Shown in pieces: positions 1 through 5,690 of a stretch of 7,280 nt of DNA. The notes under the pieces are model-generated. The model was not told where the DNA came from, did no database searches, and worked only from the letters and a program-made list of their open reading frames with translations. A program made the translations under genes and the position numbers. Positions within the stretch are counted from its first letter, which is position 1, and each line of letters starts with the position of its first letter. Origin of the DNA: Rickettsiales bacterium (GTDB lineage: Bacteria; Pseudomonadota; Alphaproteobacteria; Rickettsiales; UBA1997); the NCBI GenBank assembly GCA_031289855.1, contig JAITOR010000021.1, forward strand, positions 1 to 7,280. Direction: 5' to 3'.

Positions 1-44
1 TTTTTTTTTTTGTGATAATATTGATTATGTTTAATAATAAAAGG
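1..44 (+). promoter_or_regulatory. Poly-T leader, putative promoter and ribosome binding site of the 323-aa gene
   Basis: The window opens inside a T run (at least 11 T, 1-11), followed by GATAAT at 14-19 as a possible -10 element. AAAGG at 40-44 is a ribosome binding site eight bases before the ATG at 53. The leader lines up with the one before the 531-aa gene (T run, then a shared TATGTTTAATAA stretch, then TTGTAAA and ATGAG). By analogy the -35 element TTGC should lie just left of the window, at the end of a further copy of the 235-bp repeat. That is inference, because the -35 region is not in view. Confidence 0.4.
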
Positions 45-52
45 TTGTAAAT

Positions 53-1024
53 ATGAGTTATTATGATGATACAGGAGTATCTATTGCAGAAGATTGTGAA
101 GATTACGGAATAAGGATATCTCAAGAAAAGAAGGCTAAGGCTAAACAAGAAAAGAAGGCTAAACAAGAAAAGAAGGAGCAAGAGAAGAAGGCTAAACAAG
201 AAAAGAAGAATCAAAAAAAGAAGTCTTCTGGTAATAGGGAATCTCGTTCGCCAGAGTCCCCTTCTAAGGTTATGCCAGTCGCAGCGGTAAAACGTATTGG
301 AAGTTGGCCAACAACGATAAAGGGAGTAGAATTATTTCATGATGAAAAGAAACGAGAAGTTGATAAATTTGAGCGTCAATTAATAATGTATTTTATGAAA
401 ATTTCAGGTTTTAAAAATGCTAAAGATATTATGGCGGGCTATAAGGAGAGATGGGAGGATGGTAAAATTGGAGCACCTAAAAATAGAAAAGATGTGTTAG
501 ATTTTCTTTTACTTAGTGCAAAAAAAAATCTAACTTCAAAAGATGCAACTACTAAAAGCGGTTTAGTGGTAAGAAGTCTTTTGTTTAAATATGATTGTGG
601 TAAGAGTTTTGGTTTTGAAAAATTTATAAAAAAGGCGGATTCTTTGTCTAAAATGAGGACGTCTTGGTTGATAAAGCACCGTATAATAGAGCATGATGTA
701 ATATCAGCGCCAACACCAACACCTAAACCAGCAGCAGCACCATTTGTACCACCATTTGCATCATTACCACCACCATTAGAGGAGGAACCAGCACCTAAAC
801 CAACACCTAAACCAGCAGCACCATTTGTATCACAAGCACCATTCAAACCGGGAGACAAATTATTCCCATCAGTAAGAACCATTTACAGCGAACCAACACC
901 AGCAGCACCATTTGCATCATTATCACCACCATTAGAGGAGGAACCAACACCTAAACCAACACCTAAACCAGCACCTAAACCAGCATTATCACGCGAAGAT
1001 TTCTTACTCAGCAGGATAAAATAA
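53..1024 (+). CDS. Hypothetical 323-aa modular protein (Lys/Glu-rich repeats, central family domain, Pro-rich tail)
   Basis: I do not recognise a known family. The start is supported by AAAGG eight bases upstream. The protein opens with an acidic, Tyr-containing stretch (1-22). A Lys/Gln/Glu-rich repeat follows (24-57, KQEKKA units), probably helical or coiled and very basic. A central domain runs from about 85 to 216. The tail is Pro/Ala/Lys-rich (219-311) and contains a duplicated 21-residue unit at 235-255 and 287-307. The protein ends in REDFLLSRIK. No signal peptide or membrane segment is visible. The central domain, which contains REVDKFERQLI at 101-111, aligns by eye with residues 131-262 of the 531-aa protein encoded at 4041-5636, so the two are paralogues. 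It is a monocistronic unit with its own terminator. Low-complexity charged and Pro-rich linkers around one folded domain would suit a secreted effector or surface-associated protein, but that is inference and a cytoplasmic scaffold is equally possible. Confidence 0.85.
   Translation: MSYYDDTGVSIAEDCEDYGIRISQEKKAKAKQEKKAKQEKKEQEKKAKQEKKNQKKKSSGNRESRSPESPSKVMPVAAVKRIGSWPTTIKGVELFHDEKKREVDKFERQLIMYFMKISGFKNAKDIMAGYKERWEDGKIGAPKNRKDVLDFLLLSAKKNLTSKDATTKSGLVVRSLLFKYDCGKSFGFEKFIKKADSLSKMRTSWLIKHRIIEHDVISAPTPTPKPAAAPFVPPFASLPPPLEEEPAPKPTPKPAAPFVSQAPFKPGDKLFPSVRTIYSEPTPAAPFASLSPPLEEEPTPKPTPKPAPKPALSREDFLLSRIK
122..223 (+). repeat. Imperfect 18-bp tandem repeats coding for KQEKKA units
   Basis: Units close to AAACAAGAAAAGAAGGCT recur in frame several times and encode Lys-Gln-Glu-Lys-Lys-Ala. 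Because the unit is a multiple of three, copy-number change would keep the frame and alter only the length of the basic segment. Confidence 0.7.
755..973 (+). repeat. Duplicated 63-bp unit in the Pro-rich tail
   Basis: Bases 755-817 and 911-973 are direct copies with two differences by eye. They encode residues 235-255 and 287-307, each of the form FASL-(P/S)-PPLEEEP-(A/T)-PKPTPKPA. The 93 bases between them are unrelated except for short Pro/Ala codons. The offset of 156 bp is in frame, so this looks like an internal duplication that can expand or contract without frameshift. Confidence 0.8.
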
Positions 1025-1025
1025 A

Positions 1026-1046
1026 CAAGTTATAAAAAATAACTTG
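1026..1046 (+). other. Hairpin just after the 323-aa gene
   Basis: CAAGTTAT (1026-1033) pairs perfectly with ATAACTTG (1039-1046) around an AAAAA loop. It begins one base after the TAA stop. An A-rich stretch follows rather than a T run, so it is not itself a plus-strand intrinsic terminator. It may protect the mRNA 3' end. A comparable hairpin with an A-only loop lies downstream of the paralogue (5656-5680). Confidence 0.5.
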
Positions 1047-1067
1047 CAAAAAAATAAATAAAAGAAG

Positions 1068-1113
1068 ATAATAATAAAAATAAAATTAATTTGTTTTTAT
1101 TATTATTTTTTTT
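1068..1113 (+). terminator. A/T-only intrinsic terminator of the 323-aa gene
   Basis: Bases 1068-1080 pair with 1094-1106 (13 A/T pairs), followed by a T run to 1113. The loop contains the palindrome AAATTAATTT. The stem lacks G/C, so its strength is uncertain. The right arm and T run are nearly the same as the terminator after the paralogue (5722-5749), which argues that the element is functional and was duplicated with the gene. Confidence 0.55.
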
Positions 1114-1117
1114 GCAA

Positions 1118-1352
1118 TAAAAAATATTATTGTTTTTAACACTTATTAGAAGGTTAGTATGATTTTGTGCAATTTTTTTCATCTCGGAAATGAGTAAATT
1201 GCGAAGCGATTTGTGGAGTGGTAAAAATTAAAAAAGAAAATAAAAATTAGACAAAATTATGGTTACTATAATTGTAATTTAATCTAAATATTTACAGAGT
1301 TTATAATGAATAAATAAGTTAAATAAAATAAATAAATACATGGTAAACTTGC
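1118..1352 (+). repeat. Intergenic repeat, copy A (promoter-bearing)
   Basis: This non-coding stretch recurs in the same orientation at 3754-3986. From 1153 to the 3' end I count about 15 mismatches and one gap by eye over 200 bases. The last 84 bases (1269-1352) are identical to 3903-3986. Similarity is weaker before 1153. The repeat stops exactly at AACTTGC, and the sequences diverge after it. Inside are a small hairpin around GCGAAGC and a TATAAT at 1302-1307. No reading frame is conserved between the copies. It fills most of the 382-base gap before the small peptide gene, so it is best seen as a regulatory or mobile promoter module or a small RNA gene. Confidence 0.85.
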
Positions 1353-1377
1353 AAAAAATATATTATATATATATACT
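1349..1377 (+). promoter_or_regulatory. Sigma70-type promoter of the 24-codon gene
   Basis: TTGCAA (1349-1354) and TATACT (1372-1377) are separated by exactly 17 bases. The predicted start is near 1384, giving a leader of about 23 bases with AGG at 1397-1399. The first four bases of the -35 hexamer are the last four of repeat copy A. The spacer is an alternating A/T tract. Such hexamers arise easily in A/T-rich DNA, but spacing and position fit well. Confidence 0.55.
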
Positions 1378-1406
1378 GCAGTTGTTAACAAATTATAGGT
1401 AATACT

Positions 1407-1481
1407 ATGGCATGTGGATGTGGATGCAGCGCTTCAAAAGCAGCAGCTAAACCAGCAGAAAAAGGAACAAAAAAGAAATAG
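1407..1481 (+). CDS. 24-aa cysteine-cluster peptide (CGCGC motif, Lys-rich tail)
   Basis: I do not recognise this peptide. It starts MACGCGCSAS, with Cys at 3, 5 and 7, continues through an Ala/Lys-rich middle and ends in GTKKK, with no aromatic residue. The gene is well framed despite its size. A good promoter lies at 1349-1377, AGG stands seven bases before the ATG, and a strong terminator begins 39 bases after the TAG stop. Its Ala, Pro and Lys codons are A-ending, like those of the neighbouring accessory genes. Three closely spaced thiols could bind a soft metal (Cu, Zn, Fe) or be modified or cross-linked; the basic tail could bind nucleic acid or membranes. It lacks a hydrophobic segment, so it is not a typical type I toxin. 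It shares its upstream repeat with the 531-aa gene, which implies shared regulation. Translation is inferred, not shown. Confidence 0.6.
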   Translation: MACGCGCSASKAAAKPAEKGTKKK

Positions 1482-1520
1482 TTTTTAAATCATGTATTTG
1501 ATTTAAAATTTTTTTGTTCG

Positions 1521-1554
1521 AAAAAATGGAGATTTAATTTAATCTCCATTTTTT
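1521..1554. terminator. Bidirectional intrinsic terminator between the small gene and glnN
   Basis: AAAAAATGGAGATT (1521-1534) pairs perfectly with AATCTCCATTTTTT (1541-1554) around a six-base loop. The G/C-containing core is flanked by A6 on the left and T6 on the right. It thus works as a terminator on both strands, ending the 24-codon gene from the left and glnN from the right. Confidence 0.9.
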
Positions 1555-1588
1555 GTTATCGTTTCACATTTTCACTTATTACATTAGA

Positions 1589-3688
1589 TTAATAAAATAT
1601 TAAGTTTTTATATTTTAACATGCTCCAATGGTTATCACCAGTTTTTTTCTCCAACATATCCAATGTTTTTCTAATTTCGCCTATTACAGGATTAATGCTC
1701 TCATAGGAATAATTTATCGCTTCAAATTCGCTCTTATCTTTGAATACTATCTTATTTTTTGATAACTCATCCTTTTTTTCAAATAATTTTTTGATTAAAT
1801 CAGCGTATTCTTCAAGCAATTTTTTTTCGCCCCTAATGGCTCCAATTGGCAAAATTTCTTTTGCAATTTGTATGTTATTGATTAAAAAACTTCTATAACC
1901 TATAACATCTGGAATTATTTTGTTTTCCAAAATTTCCAAATATGTATTGATTTCAATGAGTTTAGTTGTGTTGTAAATGTCAGCCCAAGCGCTGCTTCGT
2001 GAGTTTAATTCCACATTAGTCAAAATATCATATTTTTCGAACAATTTAATATTTGCATCAGTTTTAAATTCCTGCAATGCGGTCAAAAGTTTTTTATTGA
2101 CATAGAGGCCTCTTTTTTCTGCTTCTTTTTGCCATTCCTTGCTATACCCATTCTTTTCAAAACGAATGTTTTTTGTTCGTTTAATTACATCTTGTAAAGC
2201 TTTTAAAATTGCAATTTCTTTTTTTTCAGTTTTTTGATATTTTTTTATTAAAAGTATAATTTTATCAATGGAATCTGCAATTATAGTGTTTAAAATCGTC
2301 ATTGGTGTTGCTGCATTTTGAGAAGAACCGACGGCTCTAAATTCAAATTTATTTCCCGTAAATGCAAAAGGTGAGGTTCTATTTCTGTCAGTATTTTCTA
2401 TTTCAAAGTTTGGCATTTTTTTAAAATTCGAGCCAATTTTTGCCTCCAATTCCACATCAATTTTGTCACTTTTTTCAATGGTGTTAAATGCTTTATCCAA
2501 AAAATTTCCAAGAAATATTGACAAAATACTGGGCGGCGCTTCATGTCCTCCTAATCTTGCTTCATTTCCATAAACTGCAATACCAGAAATTAACAAGTCC
2601 GCATGATCGTGAACCGCTTGAACTATTGCGGTTACAAAAGTTAAAAATTCCAAAGTTCTTTCTTTTTTGCATTGCAATAAATTTACACCATCACTATCTT
2701 GTAATGAAAAATTCAAGTGTTTTCCACTACCATTTACATCGTGAAAAGGTTTTTCATGAAATAAAACCACCAATCCGTGTCTTTCAGCAATCTTACTCAT
2801 TATGGTCATTTGCAATTGATTATGGTCGTTTGCTATATTGTCTTCTTCAAAATATGGAGCAAATTCGTATTGATTGGGAGCCACTTCGTTATGTCTTGTG
2901 GTGATTGGTATGCCATATTTAGCACATTCAACACCAACTTCTTCCATATATTTCAAAATTTTATCTTTGATGGAGCCAAAATACTGGTCTTGTAATTGTT
3001 GAGTTTTTGGTGCCCTAATGCCAAATAAACTTCTACCAAGCATTTTTATATCATCTCTTTTTTCATAATCATTTTTATCAATTAAAAAATATTCCTGTTC
3101 TAGGCCAGCAGTCATTTTTACATTTTCCACATCTCTATTAAAATATTTCAACAATTCTTTCGCTTTTTCACTTAAAACTGCTTTGGATTTTAAAAGTGGA
3201 AGTTTTTGATCCACGGATTCTCCATTATAGGTGATAAAAGTTGCAGGAATGCACAAAGTTTTAATTCCATTATCGTCATAAACAAAAACAGGAGATGTTG
3301 GGTCCCAAGCCACATAACCCCTCGCTTCAAAAGTCGCTCGTAATCCACCAGATGGAAATGATGAGCCATCTGCTTCTGCGGAAATTAGTGCATCGCCACC
3401 AAACTTGTCAATTGCTTCTCCGTCATCATTCAAGGTCATGAATGTATTGTGTTTTTCGGCTGTTTTACCTGTTAAAGGTTGAAACCAATGGGTAAAATGA
3501 TTTGCGCCCTCACCAATTGCCCAAGTCTTCATGGCATTAGCAATTTCATTTGCCTGTTCTTGTGTAATTTTTTTATCACGATAAATCCAATTTTGGAGTG
3601 CAATATAAGTATTTTTTGATAAAAAATTCTCCATTTTTTTATTATCAAACACATTATTTTTGAAAATTTTGCTTCTTTTTACTTCCAT
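1589..3688 (-). CDS. glnN: Glutamine synthetase type III
   Basis: This enzyme makes glutamine from glutamate, ammonia and ATP in the cytoplasm. GSIII proteins are large dodecamers, about 700-730 residues; this one has 699. Family signatures are clear: the FPSGGLRATFEARGY stretch (111-125), GLEQEYFLID (195-204) with metal-binding Glu, the APNQYEFAP and NDHNQ region (270-291), FHEKPFHDVNGSGKH (310-324), and RTSPFAFTGNKFEFR (437-451). The end (NHWSMLKYKNLIFY) matches the usual family C-terminus. No catalytic motif is missing. The first ATG is taken; Met19 is an alternative, and neither has a visible ribosome binding site. The gene stands alone, with no glnB or nitrogen-regulation gene in view, and its 3' end faces the shared terminator. 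GSIII is best known from Bacteroidetes, some cyanobacteria and a few protists, so in a bacterium with a proteobacterial-type IscU it may have been acquired by transfer; this needs a tree. Confidence 0.96.
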   Translation of the reverse strand: MEVKRSKIFKNNVFDNKKMENFLSKNTYIALQNWIYRDKKITQEQANEIANAMKTWAIGEGANHFTHWFQPLTGKTAEKHNTFMTLNDDGEAIDKFGGDALISAEADGSSFPSGGLRATFEARGYVAWDPTSPVFVYDDNGIKTLCIPATFITYNGESVDQKLPLLKSKAVLSEKAKELLKYFNRDVENVKMTAGLEQEYFLIDKNDYEKRDDIKMLGRSLFGIRAPKTQQLQDQYFGSIKDKILKYMEEVGVECAKYGIPITTRHNEVAPNQYEFAPYFEEDNIANDHNQLQMTIMSKIAERHGLVVLFHEKPFHDVNGSGKHLNFSLQDSDGVNLLQCKKERTLEFLTFVTAIVQAVHDHADLLISGIAVYGNEARLGGHEAPPSILSIFLGNFLDKAFNTIEKSDKIDVELEAKIGSNFKKMPNFEIENTDRNRTSPFAFTGNKFEFRAVGSSQNAATPMTILNTIIADSIDKIILLIKKYQKTEKKEIAILKALQDVIKRTKNIRFEKNGYSKEWQKEAEKRGLYVNKKLLTALQEFKTDANIKLFEKYDILTNVELNSRSSAWADIYNTTKLIEINTYLEILENKIIPDVIGYRSFLINNIQIAKEILPIGAIRGEKKLLEEYADLIKKLFEKKDELSKNKIVFKDKSEFEAINYSYESINPVIGEIRKTLDMLEKKTGDNHWSMLKYKNLIFY

Positions 3689-3716
3689 TTTTTAAAAAAT
3701 TTATTATAATACAGGA

Positions 3717-3744
3717 AAAATATAAAATTTTTTTAAAAAAGCAA
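3717..3744 (-). promoter_or_regulatory. Possible glnN promoter
   Basis: Read on the minus strand, TTGCTT (3739-3744) and TATTTT (3717-3722) lie 16 bases apart, placing a start near 3710 and a 22-base leader. A second candidate -10 TATAAT lies at 3703-3708 but has no good -35 element. No NtrC/sigma54-type site is visible. The call is weak because the region is nearly all A and T. Confidence 0.3.
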
Positions 3745-3753
3745 GAAAAAATG

Positions 3754-3986
3754 AAAAAATTATTATTTTTTGAACAATTGCTGGAAAGTTAGTGTGATTT
3801 TTGTAATTATCTTTCATCTTGGAAATAAGCAATTGCGAAGCGATTCGTGGAGTGGTAAAAATTAAAAAAGAAAATAAAAATTAGGCGAAATTATGGTTAC
3901 TGTAATTGTAATTTAATCTAAATATTTACAGAGTTTATAATGAATAAATAAGTTAAATAAAATAAATAAATACATGGTAAACTTGC
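3754..3986 (+). repeat. Intergenic repeat, copy B (promoter-bearing)
   Basis: This is the second copy of the repeat at 1118-1352, in the same orientation, and it fills most of the 352-base gap between glnN and the 531-aa gene. Its last 84 bases (3903-3986) match copy A exactly. The copy ends at AACTTGC and is followed at once by a run of 14 T (3987-4000), whereas copy A is followed by an A/T tract. The one-base indel at about 3832 and scattered stops argue against a conserved protein. Confidence 0.85.
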
Positions 3987-4010
3987 TTTTTTTTTTTTTT
4001 ATGTTATTAT
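3983..4010 (+). promoter_or_regulatory. Promoter with a 14-T homopolymer in its spacer
   Basis: TTGCTT (3983-3988) and TATTAT (4005-4010) are 16 bases apart. The hexamer begins with the last four bases of repeat copy B. The T14 run at 3987-4000 supplies the last two bases of the -35 element and 12 of the 16 spacer bases, so slippage would change the spacing directly. The predicted start is near 4017. The leader to the ATG at 4041 has no evident ribosome binding site; compared with the paralogue's leader it lacks the AGG-containing bases. Confidence 0.5.
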
Positions 4011-4040
4011 TGTTGGTATGTTTAATAAAATTGTAAAAAT

Positions 4041-5636
4041 ATGAGCGAGAGTAGCGATAGTTATGAAACTAGTAGTAGTAAGGCAGTACCAGCACCACCA
4101 AGGCCAGCACCAGTAAAACCAGTAGTAGATTCTGAAAGTATTTATTATTCTGATTTTTCTGATGACATATCAAAACCGGTAGCACCAACACCAACACCAG
4201 CACCAGGGACGGGAACACCAGGAACACCAAGAACAAGAACAGCAGGAACAGGAACAGCAGCACCAAGAACAGCAGCACCAGGGACGGGAACACCAGGAAC
4301 ACCAAGAACAAGAACAGCAGGAACAGGAACAGCAGGAACACCAACAACAGGAGCAACAGGGGTAAAGAACCCTAAATTGCTAAATCATTTATTCCTAGCC
4401 CTCTCGATTGAGTTAGGACCAAAACAAGTTTTAACCAAAACGGAAAAAGCCCTGAGGGAAAAATTATTTTTAAATAAAGAAGGTAGGGAGGTTTCTCGAT
4501 TTGAGAAACAACTAATACGTTTTTTATTTCGAGTGGTAAGGGAGGCAGAAGGTCGTGAAATTTTAAGCAATGAGAGTCTTTCTAGAAAAGAAATGTTGGA
4601 TAGATTATTGGCGGCGGTGATAGATAGGAAGAACCGGGGATCTCTCCCTGTAATACATAAAAAGATTGGTGAGAAGATGGAGACTCCGAAAGAGATTGAG
4701 ATTTTTAAAAAGATAATGTTTGAGAGAAATGGTCTGGGCGGCTTTGAATCTTTTAAAAGAGAGGCGGCGGCGAGGATTATTGGTGGAAAAGCACTTGAAA
4801 AGTGGGAATATGCTCACGAACCTATGCGTAAGTTGAACGGGGCAACCAGACAGGAGAGAGACAGAAAACGTTTATCAGCAAAATTTTGGGGACAAGGTGT
4901 GGTGGGAAGGACAAAAAGCCAAACAAAGGGGAGACTTGCATTGAATCGTGTGGCTTCATTTTTTTTAGGAAATACCGCCAGCAGTGTTGGTATAGGAAAA
5001 TACTATGATTTCAAAGAAAAGAGAAAGAAAGAAAAAGACGAAAAAGGGCATGAAAGTGTTAGAAATAGAGTAAAAAGATATATGGCGTGGGGCTCTGCTG
5101 CAGGTCATATGGCGGGATATGCTGCAGGAACTGGTTTGGGAATAGCAACGGCTTTGGGTGCAGCAGCTTTTACTGGGCCACTCGCACCAGCGGTATTGAT
5201 TGCGGCTCCGGTTCTATTTCAAAGAATTGGTGGGTATATTGGAGCAGCCATTGGCATTGGCCTCGGTGCTGTAGCTGGGGCAGTAGTTGGCGGTATAAGT
5301 GCAGCCAAAAGAGCAGTTAAAAAGAGAATAGATCGAGACACTTGGAGCGACGGGAGTAGTGCAGGGAATAGTTTGAAGTGGGAGGGTATGTATGCTGATT
5401 GTGATCTTTGGGGTAGTAGGTCGGATAGTAGTTTACTTGATGTAAGGTTAGAAGCAGCAGTGACACCACCAGATAAACAAGTAGCAGCAGCATCATTACA
5501 TGGCGAAGATAGCGATAGTGGCAGTAGCAAAAGTGGTAGCAGAGGCAGTAAAGCCGGTGGCGCCAGCAGCGGAAGAAGTCTATCAAGAAGCATAGGGGGG
5601 GGGAGTGATAGTTTTAATGGTAGTAATGTTTTTTGA
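4041..5636 (+). CDS. Hypothetical 531-aa protein with family domain and two glycine-zipper membrane segments
   Basis: I recognise no known family. Regions in order: acidic Ser/Tyr-rich N-terminus (1-45); Pro/Thr/Gly/Ala-rich repeats (46-107); a domain at 131-262 paralogous to residues 85-216 of the protein encoded at 53-1024 (REVSRFEKQLI at 149-159, later GGFESFKREA); a very basic stretch (264-347). Two hydrophobic stretches then follow. The first has Gly at 351, 355, 359, 363 and 367 and runs on to about 393; the second has Gly at 397, 401, 405, 409, 413 and 417. A basic stop KRAVKKRIDR ends at 432, and a Ser/Gly-rich tail runs to the end. Glycine zippers pack helices in membranes, as in VacA and MscL. 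No signal peptide is seen, so it may be a membrane-inserting effector or toxin, or an inner-membrane protein. That role is inference. The coding sequence appears richer in G than its neighbours and contains a G9 run and a perfect repeat. It has no clear ribosome binding site. Confidence 0.88.
   Translation: MSESSDSYETSSSKAVPAPPRPAPVKPVVDSESIYYSDFSDDISKPVAPTPTPAPGTGTPGTPRTRTAGTGTAAPRTAAPGTGTPGTPRTRTAGTGTAGTPTTGATGVKNPKLLNHLFLALSIELGPKQVLTKTEKALREKLFLNKEGREVSRFEKQLIRFLFRVVREAEGREILSNESLSRKEMLDRLLAAVIDRKNRGSLPVIHKKIGEKMETPKEIEIFKKIMFERNGLGGFESFKREAAARIIGGKALEKWEYAHEPMRKLNGATRQERDRKRLSAKFWGQGVVGRTKSQTKGRLALNRVASFFLGNTASSVGIGKYYDFKEKRKKEKDEKGHESVRNRVKRYMAWGSAAGHMAGYAAGTGLGIATALGAAAFTGPLAPAVLIAAPVLFQRIGGYIGAAIGIGLGAVAGAVVGGISAAKRAVKKRIDRDTWSDGSSAGNSLKWEGMYADCDLWGSRSDSSLLDVRLEAAVTPPDKQVAAASLHGEDSDSGSSKSGSRGSKAGGASSGRSLSRSIGGGSDSFNGSNVF
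4198..4335 (+). repeat. Perfect 63-bp direct repeat (period 75 bp) in coding sequence
   Basis: Bases 4198-4260 and 4273-4335 are identical, with 12 bases between them. They encode two copies of a Pro-Gly-Thr-Gly-Thr-rich segment (about residues 54-73 and 79-98). The 75-bp period equals 25 codons, so copy number can change in frame. Perfect identity at synonymous sites indicates a recent duplication or homogenisation and suggests a variable-number repeat. Confidence 0.9.
5595..5603 (+). repeat. G9 homopolymer near the 3' end of the 531-aa gene
   Basis: Nine G in a row encode Gly519-521 in otherwise A/T-rich DNA. In the frame given, ten more residues follow (SDSFNGSNVF). One added G creates TGA two codons later. 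One lost G reads through GVIVLMVVMFFE to a TAA that overlaps the present stop region. Poly-G runs are classic slippage sites. Confidence 0.75.
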
Positions 5637-5655
5637 GTAACTCTTGGTCGAAATA

Positions 5656-5680
5656 AATGTCTTGTAAAAAAACAAACATT
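5656..5680 (+). other. Hairpin after the 531-aa gene
   Basis: AATGT-C-TTGT (5656-5665, with a bulged C) pairs with ACAA-ACATT (5672-5680) around a loop of six A. Like the hairpin at 1026-1046, it lies shortly after the stop and before the terminator and has an A-only loop, although the stem sequence differs. Confidence 0.45.
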
Positions 5681-5690
5681 ATAACTGAAG

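Noticed and set aside
439..882. 147-codon open frame on the minus strand opposite the 323-aa gene
   Set aside because: It mirrors the Pro/Ala-rich coding repeats as Gly/Ala/Val runs, has no own signals and lies fully inside a better supported gene.
1044..1072. TTGCAA-17-GATAAT after the 323-aa gene, as a promoter for a transcript over repeat copy A
   Set aside because: The spacing is good, but the -35 overlaps the hairpin arm, the -10 overlaps the terminator stem, transcripts would meet the terminator at once, and chance matches are common in such A/T-rich DNA.
1118..1352. Transposon or IS end, or CRISPR array, as explanation of the repeat
   Set aside because: No terminal inverted repeats, target-site duplications, transposase fragments or regularly spaced short repeats are visible.
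2488..2995. Plus-strand frames of 138 and 72 codons within glnN
   Set aside because: They are antisense to a fully conserved enzyme gene and show no recognisable protein features.
3751..3792. Short frame MKKLLFFEQLLES at the left of repeat copy B
   Set aside because: It is not conserved in copy A, has no ribosome binding site, and ends after 13 codons.
4069..4356. 95-codon Leu/Val/Phe-rich minus-strand frame that looks like membrane helices
   Set aside because: Its hydrophobicity is the complement of the Thr/Pro/Gly codon repeats of the 531-aa gene; it is a composition artefact.
5219..5593. Minus-strand frames opposite the C-terminal part of the 531-aa gene
   Set aside because: Leu-rich reading of the Ser/Gly codon repeats (AGC/AGT, GGC), with no promoter or ribosome binding site.
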